NCBI GenBank assembly: GCA_018401695.1
Contig: JAGYKD010000003.1
Coordinates: forward strand, 62,001-126,000
Length of the DNA stretch: 64,000 bases
Source of the DNA: Flavobacteriales bacterium
Lineage (GTDB): Bacteria; Bacteroidota; Bacteroidia; CAIKAF01
Direction: 5' to 3'
Of the stretch, positions 1-8,988 are shown in pieces (position 1 is the first letter of the stretch; each line of letters opens with the position of its first letter). The translations under genes and the position numbers were made by a program. The notes beneath the pieces were generated by a model, which did not search any database, was not told the DNA's origin, and saw nothing but the letters and a program-made list of their open reading frames with translations.

Positions 1-1438
1 TCTACTTTTGGCATTCAAGTGGTAAGGGTCTTTTTGCCACAAAGCAACATTAATGAAGGAGTTGCCGAGTTTCAATCCACCAAAGGCCCCTCTACCCAAG
101 GGGGGAGTTTCAATCGGATTGGGTCGGTGGCTGAGGCTGATATTAGGAATTTGACTGGAAATAACATATACTGGTACCACAACGGAGGCATATCAGAACC
201 TTTGTACGTTACACCAACCAAGGTCGGGGTATTTCTCACCTACACATCCCCCAGTTGTGATTCCATAAATTTGCCTCCGGGCATGTACCCAAATTATGCC
301 AACGATGTTTCCACCTTAAAGCAACAGGCTCAGATTGATTTTCAGCAAAAGCAAATCGAGTACGGGAACCTCCTATATACCTATAAGCAAACGCTTGACC
401 AGGGCTTTACTTCCCACTTAATTCAACAAGTGCAGGGTGCTTGGTCGCAGGATGCTTGGGAAATGCGTGATTCCTTAATGGATATGGCGCCCTATTTGTC
501 CCAAACCGTGCTAAGCGAAGCCGCCCTAACGGGCGTCATGCCTCATGCCATGCTTTTGGAAGTTTGTTTGGCCAATGTGGATGCCACCATGGGGGCTTCT
601 TTTTAAATATGCTGCGCTACGATATCCCCAGTCCCATGCCGAGTATATGGTCTTGATAATTGAGGCCGCTTGGGGTACCGCAGGACCTTTAACTCAGATG
701 AAATCTTCCCTAGCCGAATTGGCTTTGGAACGAGACCAAACTTTGGCTTTGATTTTTCAAGCCATGCAATCCGACAGCTTGTACTATGCCGACAGCTTAT
801 TGAATTGGCGGATGCAAAGAGGCGAAGTTTCGGATTATTACGCTCAGGCCAATTATTTTGCAGATATGGGAGAGCGCGATACGGCTGAGGCTACCTATCA
901 GGCCATGGAGGATTTATTTTCTTTGGAAGGCACCTCGCTGGAGGAGTGGGAAGATTTTGGGCATTGGTTGCGGTTTAAATTGATGATGAGTGATTCCACT
1001 TGGCAAATAGACCGTTTGAGTGAGGCAAACCAAGACAGTTTGCTTTGGATGGCTGAGAACTTGAGCGGTAGCGCCTCAGGATTTGCCAGAAATATTTTAT
1101 GTTTCTTTTACGACACCTGTCCTCCCATGCCTGAACCACCTACTTCCAAACCTTCTGAAGAAAACCTGATTCCAAGGAGCTTAGCCGTTCCTGATTGCGG
1201 TTTATTTCCTAATCCTGCTTCAGCTAAGGTTATGTTCCATTATGGCCACGGGGTTGCAGGCCGTTTTGCTTTGTTCAGTTTGGAAGGTAGGCGGCTTTTA
1301 GACCTAGATTTGGAAGAGAAACCCTTCAGCTATACCATTTCTGTGGAGTCTTATCCTCCGGGGCTATACCTCTACCAAATTAAAAACAGCCAAGGCATTG
1401 TCCTATGCCAAGGAAAACTCATAGTCCAAAAACAATAG
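1..1438 (+). CDS. T9SS-sorted secreted protein, 5'-partial, two frameshifts
   Basis: The reading frame is already open at base 1, so the N-terminus lies outside the window. The protein appears in three pieces: frame 1 to about 596, frame 3 from about 600 to 640 (reading LNMLRYDIPSPMP), and frame 2 from about 641 to 1438 (continuing EYMVLIIEAAWG). Joining them needs two single-base losses about 45 bp apart. The last ~80 residues (from CGLFPNPASAKV to GLYLYQIKNSQG) match a T9SS type A C-terminal sorting domain, which in this phylum directs export through the Por secretion system and surface anchoring or release. The middle part is alpha-helical, acidic and not recognised. The gene is followed after 3 bp by another T9SS cargo gene. 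Whether the frameshifts are real or sequencing errors cannot be decided from the sequence. Confidence 0.75.
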
Positions 1439-1441
1439 AGC

Positions 1442-2977
1442 ATGGATAAAGATTTTTATAGAAGATTTAAAAACCTCTTTTTCAAACCGGTCGCTTTGAT
1501 TGTTATTGGGGGGAACATCTTTAGCCCCAATACCCATGCCCAAACCTTTTTTCGAGACGAGGGTTTTATGACCCACTTGGCTTGGGAACTGAACGACACT
1601 TATGATAGCATTTCCAGGATTGCCCAAATCAGTTTTCCTTGGGGCAACCAAATGATGCTGGTGGGAGGTATTGGACAGCAATACGTAACCTTTGGATCGG
1701 GTAGTGCCTATATGGGCTCTACCTCTTGGATGTTGTTTGATTTGGAGGGGAATTGGAATCCTGATTTTACATTGAATTCTGGAGGGGGGGGGGGAGTAAA
1801 CAGAAGGATATATGGTTCCTCCGGCGGTTTTATTTTTTCCTCGGGTTTTGGGTTTTCTCGTTTGGATTCAAGGGGGCAGTTGGACACCGCTTGGAGAAGT
1901 CATTTGCAAAGCCAGTTTGTTTGTGGTATGCCGAGGGCTTTTGTAGATCCTGCCGATTCCATGATTTACATTGGAACTTTCAATTGCAATGCCGCCGGCT
2001 CGGTGGTATTGCCTAACCAACACTATACCCGTCTTTATCCGGATGCCACCTGGGACAGCAGCTTTGTGGTGCCTATTGGAGGGATAGAGCCCTTAAGTCA
2101 TCTTTCCGCAGATTCCATGATTTATATTGGGGGGAAATTTTATTCCGTACATGGACGGTCTCAACCAGGCATTGCGCGGCTTCGCCGTTCGGATGGGAGC
2201 CTAGATACCAGCTTTCGTTCTATTTTCTCCAATTCTAACATAGAAGTACATCCTGAGTACTTAGATGAAAGGGGGCGGCTATGGGTAAGTGGCTTTCTGC
2301 AATTGATGGGCGATAGCATTGTGTATGGGATGTTTCGCCTGCTGCCGGACGGCCGCTTGGATTCCAGCTTCAACAATTTCAACAACGTACGGGTAAAAAC
2401 CCCGGGGATTTTGGGCTTAAATTCCGTTTCACTTATTGAGCGCATCCAGCCTAATTTGTTTTTAGTAGGGGGCGCAATTGACAGTTTTCAGAACAGCCTA
2501 AGGGGGGATTTGGTGGCGGTGGATTCCAACGGCTTTTTGCTGCCCGAGTATTTTCCGGAACCGGGAATAGATAGCTCTAGGAAATGGCATAATGGCGTGT
2601 GGGAATCCTCTCTATCCGCAGTAAATAGTATTGTGAAAGGTCCCGACGGCATGGTGTATGTGGGAGGGACATTTTTGCAGTACATGGGCGAGGACGTACC
2701 TCCGGTATTGCGGTTTAAATGGTCTCCGGCAGGATTGGAGGAAGAGGAACTCCCTTCCGATCCTTTGTATCCGAATCCTGTAAGCCGTGGAGGTGTTCTG
2801 TACCATAGGTCTATAGAATCTCCACTAAAGATTTATTCCTTGGATGGGCGTTTGCTTTTAGGTATAGCTCCTGAGGCGTTGAAATCGGGCTTCGAAGTGC
2901 CCATGGATTGGTCTCCGGGCTTGTATTTTTGGCAAAGCGGCAAGGAAAGCGGGAAATTGATGGTGAGGGATGAGTGA
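1442..2977 (+). CDS. Delta-60 repeat T9SS surface protein (copy 1)
   Basis: 511 residues. Residues 1-34 look like a signal peptide ending in THAQ. The body contains at least three delta-60-type repeats (LYPDATWDSSF, RRSDGSLDTSF, LLPDGRLDSSF), a family of beta-propeller-like repeats common in exported Bacteroidota proteins. The C-terminus (YPNPVSRGG ... KIYSLDGRLLLG ... GLYFWQSG ... KLMV) is a T9SS sorting domain, so the product should cross the outer membrane through the Por system. Codons around residue 115 contain a run of 11 G bases. It is the intact member of a tandem pair; the second copy begins 28 bp after its stop codon. Specific binding function is unknown. Confidence 0.85.
   Translation: MDKDFYRRFKNLFFKPVALIVIGGNIFSPNTHAQTFFRDEGFMTHLAWELNDTYDSISRIAQISFPWGNQMMLVGGIGQQYVTFGSGSAYMGSTSWMLFDLEGNWNPDFTLNSGGGGGVNRRIYGSSGGFIFSSGFGFSRLDSRGQLDTAWRSHLQSQFVCGMPRAFVDPADSMIYIGTFNCNAAGSVVLPNQHYTRLYPDATWDSSFVVPIGGIEPLSHLSADSMIYIGGKFYSVHGRSQPGIARLRRSDGSLDTSFRSIFSNSNIEVHPEYLDERGRLWVSGFLQLMGDSIVYGMFRLLPDGRLDSSFNNFNNVRVKTPGILGLNSVSLIERIQPNLFLVGGAIDSFQNSLRGDLVAVDSNGFLLPEYFPEPGIDSSRKWHNGVWESSLSAVNSIVKGPDGMVYVGGTFLQYMGEDVPPVLRFKWSPAGLEEEELPSDPLYPNPVSRGGVLYHRSIESPLKIYSLDGRLLLGIAPEALKSGFEVPMDWSPGLYFWQSGKESGKLMVRDE
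1784..1794 (+). repeat. G11 homopolymer inside coding region
   Basis: Eleven consecutive G bases encode the poly-glycine stretch NSGGGGG near residue 115 of the delta-60 protein. The corresponding place in the second copy has only G6 (3353-3358), and that copy is out of frame. Homopolymeric G tracts of this length are classic slippage sites; here one would switch a surface protein on or off. A sequencing-length error in the tract is also possible. Confidence 0.8.
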
Positions 2978-3004
2978 AAACTCATGGTCCAAAAACAATA
3001 GAGC

Positions 3005-4541
3005 ATGGATAAAGATTTTTATAGAAGATTTAAAAACCTTGTTATCAAATCGGTCGCTTTGATTGTTATTGGGGGGAACATCTTTAGCCCCGATGCCCAT
3101 GCCCAAGCCTTTTTTCGAGACGAGGGCTTTATGACGCACTTGGCTTGGGAACTGAACGACACACGTGATAGCCTTTCCAGGATTGCCCAAATCAGTTTTC
3201 CTTGGGGCAACCAAATGATGCTGGTGGGAGGTATTGGACAGCAATACGTAACCTTTGGTAGTCCCGGTTTTCCCAATCCTGGTTCGACTTCTTGGATGCT
3301 GTTTGATTTGGAGGGGAATTGGAATCCGGATTTTACATTGAATTCTGGCCATGGGGGGAAGTCAACGGCTATACGGTTCCGGCGGCGGTTTTATTTACTC
3401 CTCCGGCGGCGGAGTTGCTCGTTTGGACTCTAAAGGGCAATTGGACACCGCATGGAAAAGCCACCTGCACAGTCAGTTTGCTTGTGGTATGCCGAGGGCT
3501 TTTGTAGATCCTGCCGATTCCATGATTTACATTGGGACTTTCAACTGCAATGCCGCCGGCTCGGTGGTATTGCCTAACCAACACTATACCCGTCTTTATC
3601 CGGACGCCACCTGGGACAGCAGCTTTGTGGTGCCTATTGGAGGGATAGAGCCCTTAAGTCATCTTTCCGCAGATTCCATGATTTATATTGGGGGGAAATT
3701 TTATTCCGTACATGGACGGTCTCAATCGGGCATCGCGCGGCTTCGCCGTTCGGATGGGAGCCTAGATACCAGCTTTCGTTCTATTTTCTCCAATTCTAAC
3801 ATAGAAGTACATCCTGAGTACTTAGATGAAAGGGGGCGGCTATGGGTAAGTGGCTTTCTACAATTGATGGGCGACAGCATCGTGTATGGGATGTTCCGCC
3901 TACTTCCGGACGGCCGCTTGGATTCCAGCTTCAACAATTTCAACAACGTTCGGGTGAAAACACCTGGGATATATGGATCCAATTGGATTTCTGACATAGA
4001 GCGAATACAAACAAATTTATATTTGGTAGGTGGGGTCATTGATAGTTTCCAGCACAGCCTTAGGGGGGATTTGGTGGCGGTGGATTCCAACGGTTTTTTG
4101 TTGCCCGAGTACTTTCCGGAGCCCGGAATAGATAGCTCTAGGGATTGGCATAATGGCGTATGGGTGTCTTCTACCTCCGGAGTGAATAGCATTGTGAAAG
4201 GTCCCGATGGCATGGTGTATGTGGGAGGGACATTTTTGCAGTATATGGGCGAGGACGTACCTCCGGTATTGCGGTTTAAATGGTCTCCGGCAGGATTGGA
4301 GGAAGAGGAACTCCCTTCCGATCCTTTGTATCCGAATCCCGTAAGCCGTGGAGGTGTTATGTACCATAGGTCTATAGAATCTCCACTAAAGATTTATTCC
4401 ATGGATGGGCGTTTGCTTTTAGGTATAGCTCCTGAGGCATTGAAATCGGGCTTCAAAGTGCCCATGGACTGGTCTCCGGGCTTGTATTTTTGGCAAAGCG
4501 GCAGGGAAAGCGGGAAATTGATGGTGAGGGATGAATGGTGA
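3005..4541 (+). pseudogene. Delta-60 repeat T9SS protein (copy 2), frameshifted
   Basis: This is a near copy of the gene at 1442. Frame 2 runs 3005-3433 with the signal peptide (ending DAHAQ) and N-terminal part; the rest continues in frame 3 from about 3351 to 4541 with the delta-60 repeats and T9SS sorting domain. The break falls at or next to the G6 run at 3353-3358, the equivalent of the G11 tract in copy 1. Long stretches (for example 3482-3960) are almost identical to copy 1, while 3964-4043 and the zone around 3255-3290 differ strongly. The C-terminus reads RDEW rather than RDE because a GAATGGT repeat has replaced the original stop context. It may be phase-off, a decaying duplicate, or an error. 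Confidence 0.8.
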
Positions 4542-4579
4542 ATGGTGAATGGTGAATGGTGAATGGTGAATGGTGAATG
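4533..4579. repeat. Heptamer microsatellite (GAATGGT)n
   Basis: Six perfect copies of GAATGGT run from 4533, with a degenerate seventh (GAATGAT) leading into the hairpin array. The tract overlaps the stop codon of the upstream T9SS gene copy, so length changes could alter its last residue. Confidence 0.85.
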
Positions 4580-4591
4580 ATGAGTGATGAG

Positions 4592-4915
4592 GTAAAGACG
4601 GGATGCCTCCCGTCTCTGGATGATGAGTGATGAGGTAAAGACGGGATGCCTCCCGTCTCTGGATGATGAGAGATGAGGTAAAGACGGGATGCCTCCGTCT
4701 CTCGATGATGAGTGATGAGGTAAAGACGGGATGTCTCCCGTCTCTCGATGATAAATGATGAGGTAAAGACGGGATGCCTCCCGTCTCTGGATGATGAGTG
4801 ATGAGGTAAAGACGGGATGCCTCCCGTCTCTGGATGATGAGAGATGTGGTAAAGACGGGATGCCTCCGTCTCTCCATGATGAATGATGAGGTAAAGACGG
4901 GATGTCTCCCTTTAC
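4592..4915. repeat. Hairpin repeat array 1 (8 units, ~43 bp)
   Basis: Units start at 4592, 4635, 4678, 4720, 4763, 4806, 4849 and 4891. Each begins GTAAAGACGGGA, loops with TGCC or TGTC, and closes with TCCCGTCTCT, followed by a ~19-bp GATGATGAG-rich linker. Units 3 and 7 both lack one C in the right arm, and units 1-4 resemble units 5-8, so a 171-bp block has itself been duplicated. It lies between convergent genes. The 152-residue minus-strand reading frame across it is repeat-derived and not called as a gene. Confidence 0.9.
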
Positions 4916-4945
4916 TTTGTCATTCAGCTTAGGATAAAGGATTTA

Positions 4946-5121
4946 CAAAGAATGGCCCCCCGGCCACATGGAGGGCCGCCCGAAGCCACCGTTTAGCCGC
5001 TCCGAGGCGAGGAGGTGGTTCCTTTGGTTAACCCCCGGAGCCCGAAGCGGCTTTACGGTGGCGAGGGAGACCGGAGTTAGGGCCGGATAGAATACTTGAA
5101 ATTGCTATGGAACCGGGGCCC
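4946..5121. other. GC-rich structured intergenic element (type 2)
   Basis: It begins CAAAGAATGGCCCCCCGGCC and ends GGAACCGGGGCCC; the same two ends (second as GGAACCAGGGGCC) frame the element at 32907-33052. Inside, GCCACCGTTTAGCCGCT (4985-5001) pairs with AGCGGCTTTACGGTGGC (5046-5062), 15 of 17 positions, with a central TT/TT mismatch. It directly follows hairpin array 1 and precedes the terminator of the minus-strand gene. Function unknown; a structured repeat or non-autonomous mobile element is most likely. Confidence 0.6.
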
Positions 5122-5127
5122 AAAGGG

Positions 5128-5156
5128 CAAAAAAAAAGCAGCCCAAAGAGCTGCTT
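5128..5156 (-). terminator. Intrinsic terminator of DUF2911 gene
   Basis: On the minus strand AGCAGC (5155-5150) pairs with GCTGCT (5142-5137) around a 7-nt loop and is followed by a run of T (the A run at 5129-5137 on the plus strand). It lies about 20 bp after the stop codon at 5177. Confidence 0.85.
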
Positions 5157-5176
5157 TTGTGTTTTAAAGGGATCAC

Positions 5177-6007
5177 TTATTTCTTTTTCCATTCCTCGAT
5201 GGAGTCGGTGTTGAGGCGCACGTAGTCGTCGTTTCCGGCTTCTTTGGCTTGTGCAATGGACTTTTCTGCCGTGGCGATGGCGTTTTTGTAGTCGCCCATT
5301 TTGGCTTGAATAAGAGCTTTCTGGCGCAACACCCAAAAGCGCTCTTCCATTTCGAGGCTTTTGTTGATCCACTCGAGTGCCTGATTGAGGTCACGGTTGG
5401 TGTCGTAATAGTATCGCGCCGCCTGGAAATACGAGGTAGCCGAAATGTTGAGTGCTTCACGGATGTTGGCGAGCACTTTGTCGTCCACCGAGGTTTCGAC
5501 TTTAAAGGAGACCTTGCTGGTTTCCCAGCTGATTTCTACAAAGGCAGAATTTCGGGTAATGTAGTTGAAATCAATGGTAAAGGTTTCGGTAAAGGGTATG
5601 ATTTCGGGTTTTGTTTTGATGCGGACCACGTCCTTGGCTTCATCGTAGCGTGAGGTTCCTCCTTGGTTCCAAACGCTGTTTAAGATGAGTGTCCACTCTT
5701 GTGCGCCCGGAATGCTGAAGAGGCTGTATTTTCCGGGTGCTAGGTTTTTGCCGCTAATGGTTACGGAGTCGGAAAACTCAATAACGGTAGCCATGTTAGC
5801 TCCGGTTCTCCAAAGCTTGCCGAAGGGTACGAGGTCACCAAAGATTTTGCGTCCGCGTGCGCTTGGGCGCGAATAGGTAATGGAAGCGTCCATTAAGCCG
5901 ATGGCTTGTTTGAGTTCGGCTTTTGGGCTGGGTTGGGGCATCTCGATTTGGGCTTGCAGAGGGGCAAGGGCTCCCAATAAGATTCCTACGCAAAGGGCTT
6001 TATACAT
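5177..6007 (-). CDS. DUF2911 domain protein with TPR-like C-terminus
   Basis: 276 residues. Residues 1-19 form a signal peptide (LLGALAPLQAQ), so the product should be periplasmic or further exported. Residues ~25-170 match DUF2911 (SPKAELKQ, YSRPSARGRKIFG, VPFGKLWRTGANMAT, LAPGKYSLFSIP), a beta-rich family common in Bacteroidota and without known biochemical activity. Residues ~190-270 are helical with tetratricopeptide-like spacing (YYYDTNRDLNQALEWINKSLEM; QKALIQAKMGDYKNAIATA). It is monocistronic, followed by a clear terminator. Family assignment is firm, function is unknown. Confidence 0.9.
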   Translation of the reverse strand: MYKALCVGILLGALAPLQAQIEMPQPSPKAELKQAIGLMDASITYSRPSARGRKIFGDLVPFGKLWRTGANMATVIEFSDSVTISGKNLAPGKYSLFSIPGAQEWTLILNSVWNQGGTSRYDEAKDVVRIKTKPEIIPFTETFTIDFNYITRNSAFVEISWETSKVSFKVETSVDDKVLANIREALNISATSYFQAARYYYDTNRDLNQALEWINKSLEMEERFWVLRQKALIQAKMGDYKNAIATAEKSIAQAKEAGNDDYVRLNTDSIEEWKKK

Positions 6008-6188
6008 GAGCTAAATGTTTGATTGATACTTTTAATACAGGAAATAAACCAAAGAATAGAAATTTGGTTCGCGTCAAAGATGCAAAAATTACCTGAGGAG
6101 GAGTAAGAAGAATGTTGAAGCCCAAGGAATGGGGAAAAGGAAAAAGCAAAGGAAGCCTTAAGCTAGGATTGGGTTGCGGTTATGGCCT

Positions 6189-7187
6189 TTAGCTTGGGTC
6201 GTAGGCCCAGCGAACCAATACGGCTCCCCAGGTGAATCCCCCCCCAAAGGCCGACAGCACGAGGTAATCGCCTTTTTTGAGCTGTTTTTCGTAATCCCAA
6301 AGGCAGAGCGGTAGCGTTCCGGCGGTGGTATTTCCGTATTTATGGATATTGAGCATCACCTTTTCCGGTCCCAAGCCCATGCGCTGTGCCGTGGCGTCAA
6401 TGATGCGTTTGTTGGCCTGGTGGGGAACCAACCAAGCGATATCTTCGGCTTTTAGTCCGTTGCGCTCCATAATTTGCGCAGACACTTCGGCCATGTTGTT
6501 GACGGCGAACTTAAAAACGGCTTGTCCTTCTTGGTACACAAAGTGTTCGCGCGCATCTACGGTGGCGTGGCTGGCAGGTCTACGGCTTCCTCCGGCTTTT
6601 TGATGCAAGAATTGAGCTCCAGAACCATCGGATTTAAGGATGCTGTCCATGATGCCGTAAGGTTCGTCTGAAGCTTCGAGCAAGACCGCACCGGCACCGT
6701 CTCCAAAAATGATGCAGGTAGCTCGATCGGTATAATCGATGATGGAGCTCATTTTATCGCCGCCAATGACCACCACTTTTTTGTAGGTACCTGCTTCAAT
6801 GAATTTAGCACCGGTAACCAGGGCATAAATAAAACCGGAACAAGCGGCATTGATGTCGTAGCTAAATGCATTAATGGCTCCTACTGCATCAGATACGATG
6901 TTTGCGGTAGCCGGGAATTGCATATCAGGGGTTACGGTAGCGCAAATGATTAAGTCTATTTCGGCGGGGTCAAGGTCTCTTTTTTTGAGGAGTCCATTTA
7001 CGGCTTCGATAGCCATAACGGAGGTTCCTTTGTCTTTGCCTTTGAGGATGCGTCTTTCGGCGATACCGGTTCGGGACATGATCCACTCGTCGTTGGTATC
7101 TACCATTTGTTCCAGCTCTTTATTGGTGAGCTTATCGGGGGGAACATAGCCCTCCACAGCGGTTATGGCTGCGTAGGTATCAGGCAT
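6189..7187 (-). CDS. fabH: 3-oxoacyl-[ACP] synthase III
   Basis: 332 residues from the chosen start at 7187 (MPDTYAAITAVEGYVPP); an in-frame start at 7232 would add 15 residues lying inside plsX. It condenses acetyl-CoA with malonyl-ACP to begin fatty acid synthesis in the cytoplasm. The catalytic triad is visible: Cys in NAACSGFIYAL, His in VPHQANKRI, Asn in YGNTTAGT. The start overlaps the plsX stop by 8 bp (ATGCCTGA), indicating translational coupling in the operon DUF177-rpmF-plsX-fabH, an arrangement seen across many bacteria. Confidence 0.97.
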   Translation of the reverse strand: MPDTYAAITAVEGYVPPDKLTNKELEQMVDTNDEWIMSRTGIAERRILKGKDKGTSVMAIEAVNGLLKKRDLDPAEIDLIICATVTPDMQFPATANIVSDAVGAINAFSYDINAACSGFIYALVTGAKFIEAGTYKKVVVIGGDKMSSIIDYTDRATCIIFGDGAGAVLLEASDEPYGIMDSILKSDGSGAQFLHQKAGGSRRPASHATVDAREHFVYQEGQAVFKFAVNNMAEVSAQIMERNGLKAEDIAWLVPHQANKRIIDATAQRMGLGPEKVMLNIHKYGNTTAGTLPLCLWDYEKQLKKGDYLVLSAFGGGFTWGAVLVRWAYDPS

Positions 7188-8130
7188 GGGCGAGGGATTG
7201 TTTGATTTGTTCGGGTAGACCATTCCGCGCAATATCCCAAGAAAGACGAATCATGTGTTGGATGGCGGTAGGGCTAGAGATTCCATGTCCGACTACTACC
7301 GGTCGGTTTACACCTAAAATAGGCGATCCTCCATAAATCTCATAATTTAATCGATCAAAGAAGGGATGGCTGTCTAAACCGGCTTCTTTGGCAAATTCAT
7401 AGAAAGTTTCGGCCAATTTCACCACTACATTACCGGTAAAACCGCTGGTAACTACTACATCGGCTTTGTCGGTAAACACATCACGGCCTTCGATATTACC
7501 GATAAAATTAATATCACGGCATTCGGCTAGAAGTTTATGTCCGGCTATGGTAATGGCGTTTCCTTTTTCGGGTTCTTCGCCAATGGAGAGAAGGCCGATT
7601 TTGGGGTTGGAAATTTTGAGGATTTCTCTTGCGTACACAGAGCCTAGGACAGCCAGGTCGACTAGGTTTTCGGCCTTGGTATCGGCAATGGCTCCGACGT
7701 CGAGCATTACTCCGTCTTTTCCACCATGAATGCGAGGAAGTGTGCTTAGCAAACAGGGTCTAAGATCGTCTCTAACCACACCGGTTTTGAGGACGGCACC
7801 AACCAGCATGGCTCCGGTGTTACCGGCGGAGCAAAAAGCGTCGATATTACCTTCGCTTAGGTAATTTAGCCCAACGGCGATGCTGGAATCTTGTTTTTCT
7901 TGGAGAGCACGAACGGGGCTGCTGCCCATAAGAATGACTTCTTCGCAAGGGACCAGGCTAAGATTAGCGGCTAATTCTTTGTGGTCATGCACAAAGGCAT
8001 TCAGGAGGTTTTCCTGGCCAAATAGGGTAATATGGAACTGTCCGGCCCAAGCATTGAGCGCGAGCTTGACCCCTTCCAAGGTAGCATCGGGGGCAAAATC
8101 CCCACCCATGATATCGATGCCGATGTTCAT
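7180..8130 (-). CDS. plsX: Phosphate acyltransferase PlsX
   Basis: 316 residues from the ATG at 8130 (MNIGIDIMGGDFAPDATLEG); an upstream ATG at 8145 would add five residues. PlsX makes acyl-phosphate from acyl-ACP, the donor used by PlsY in phospholipid synthesis, at the cytoplasmic face of the membrane. Recognised by the N-terminal IDIMGGD motif, FCSAGNTGAML, MLDVGAIAD and the C-terminal GVNRPVVVGHG region. It sits between rpmF and fabH on the same strand and its stop overlaps the fabH start. Confidence 0.96.
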   Translation of the reverse strand: MNIGIDIMGGDFAPDATLEGVKLALNAWAGQFHITLFGQENLLNAFVHDHKELAANLSLVPCEEVILMGSSPVRALQEKQDSSIAVGLNYLSEGNIDAFCSAGNTGAMLVGAVLKTGVVRDDLRPCLLSTLPRIHGGKDGVMLDVGAIADTKAENLVDLAVLGSVYAREILKISNPKIGLLSIGEEPEKGNAITIAGHKLLAECRDINFIGNIEGRDVFTDKADVVVTSGFTGNVVVKLAETFYEFAKEAGLDSHPFFDRLNYEIYGGSPILGVNRPVVVGHGISSPTAIQHMIRLSWDIARNGLPEQIKQSLAHA

Positions 8131-8170
8131 GCTTTGCGTATGCAAACGAAAATCCCTGGGGATTTTCCGG

Positions 8171-8362
8171 TTATTCTGCCGTGGTGGCTTCTACCACCAA
8201 TTTCCCTTTATAATAGAGATTGCCGTCTACCATGTAGGCCCGGTGACGGCGGTGCACGGTACCGGTGTTTGCGCAAGTAGAAAGGGTAGGCAAAGAAGCC
8301 TTGTAATGTGTACGGCGCTTATCGCGACGTGTTTTCGAGATTTTTCGTTTAGGATGTGCCAT
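8171..8362 (-). CDS. rpmF: 50S ribosomal protein L32
   Basis: 63 residues beginning [20 protein letters not shown], the standard L32 start, highly basic, part of the large ribosomal subunit. The first Cys of the usual zinc motif is visible (LSTCANTG), but the downstream CxxC pair is absent, as in zinc-independent L32 forms. It lies 5 bp after the DUF177 gene and 40 bp before plsX on the minus strand, the common DUF177-rpmF-plsX-fabH order. Confidence 0.96.
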   Translation of the reverse strand: MAHPKRKISKTRRDKRRTHYKASLPTLSTCANTGTVHRRHRAYMVDGNLYYKGKLVVEATTAE

Positions 8363-8367
8363 AATTT

Positions 8368-8913
8368 CTATGAGTTATGCTTCAATTTTTTAAGAGCGTC
8401 CCACCGGGGGTCGTTTTCAGGTTCTTTTTCTTCGGTTTTGGGCTGATATTTCGCAATGCGTTGGAGCATTTCCGGGTCGCACTGTTTTTCTCCCCCCAAA
8501 TCTTGACTGCATCTACGCGTCCAAGGAAGCGATACTTGCATGAGGTCGTTGAGGTAAGGGGCGAGATCAAAAGCAATTTCATTGGAACCTAAGACCAACA
8601 GGTCTTCATCTTCCGATGGGTTTGCTTCGGTATCTCCATCAAGCCGTACCACCAGATGCTTATTTCCTTGTAGGCCTTGGTTGTAGGACTGCAAGCATCG
8701 GTCGCAAGACATAGATACTTTGCCGTCAAACTTGATATGGAACACCAGCATTGAGTCGTCTTTTTGCATGTCCACCATAATTTCAATGTGGCTATGCTCA
8801 AAGTCTTCTCGGGTAAAACCATCAAAGAACGCATCATCCAACACAAATTCATAGTGATGGAGCCCGTCTTTCAGCCCAGTAAACTCAATGTTGTATGGAT
8901 TAAATGCTTTCAA
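8368..8913 (-). CDS. DUF177 (YceD-like) protein
   Basis: 181 residues starting at a TTG at 8913; no ATG fits between the promoter box at 8933-8940 and the conserved N-terminus ([13 protein letters not shown]). The family, YceD/DUF177, is nearly always encoded just before rpmF and is implicated in 23S rRNA accumulation in plants and bacteria. Visible are the conserved paired cysteines (SCDRCLQ near residue 77 and CDPEML near 148) and an acidic central segment. It is the first gene of the rpmF-plsX-fabH operon. Confidence 0.9.
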   Translation of the reverse strand: MKAFNPYNIEFTGLKDGLHHYEFVLDDAFFDGFTREDFEHSHIEIMVDMQKDDSMLVFHIKFDGKVSMSCDRCLQSYNQGLQGNKHLVVRLDGDTEANPSEDEDLLVLGSNEIAFDLAPYLNDLMQVSLPWTRRCSQDLGGEKQCDPEMLQRIAKYQPKTEEKEPENDPRWDALKKLKHNS

Positions 8914-8932
8914 GCTGCTGAAAATCGGAGGG

Positions 8933-8940
8933 CAAAGATA
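8933..8940 (-). promoter_or_regulatory. TAnnTTTG -7 box for DUF177-rpmF-plsX-fabH
   Basis: On the minus strand the sequence reads TATCTTTG, 19 nt upstream of the TTG start at 8913. It matches the Bacteroidota housekeeping -7 element. Confidence 0.6.
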
Positions 8941-8988
8941 AGTTATGGCGGTTAATTCAACAAATCAAAATTGAGGTATGCCTTAACC

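Larger units (their letters stand above)
1414..4539. repeat. 1563-bp tandem duplication (two units)
   Basis: Two head-to-tail units start at 1414 and 2977; both begin with aaaactcat(a/g)gtcc and run through the spacer and a complete delta-60 gene. The start codons at 1442 and 3005 are exactly 1563 bp apart. The left boundary lies in the last codons of the preceding gene (KLIVQKQ), so a copy of that tail is stranded between the two genes. After the region at 3353-3482 the offset is 1561 bp, which is the frameshift of copy 2. Confidence 0.9.

Noticed and set aside
4419-4877. 152-residue minus-strand frame
   Set aside because: It runs antisense through the T9SS gene end and the hairpin array, and is repeat-derived.
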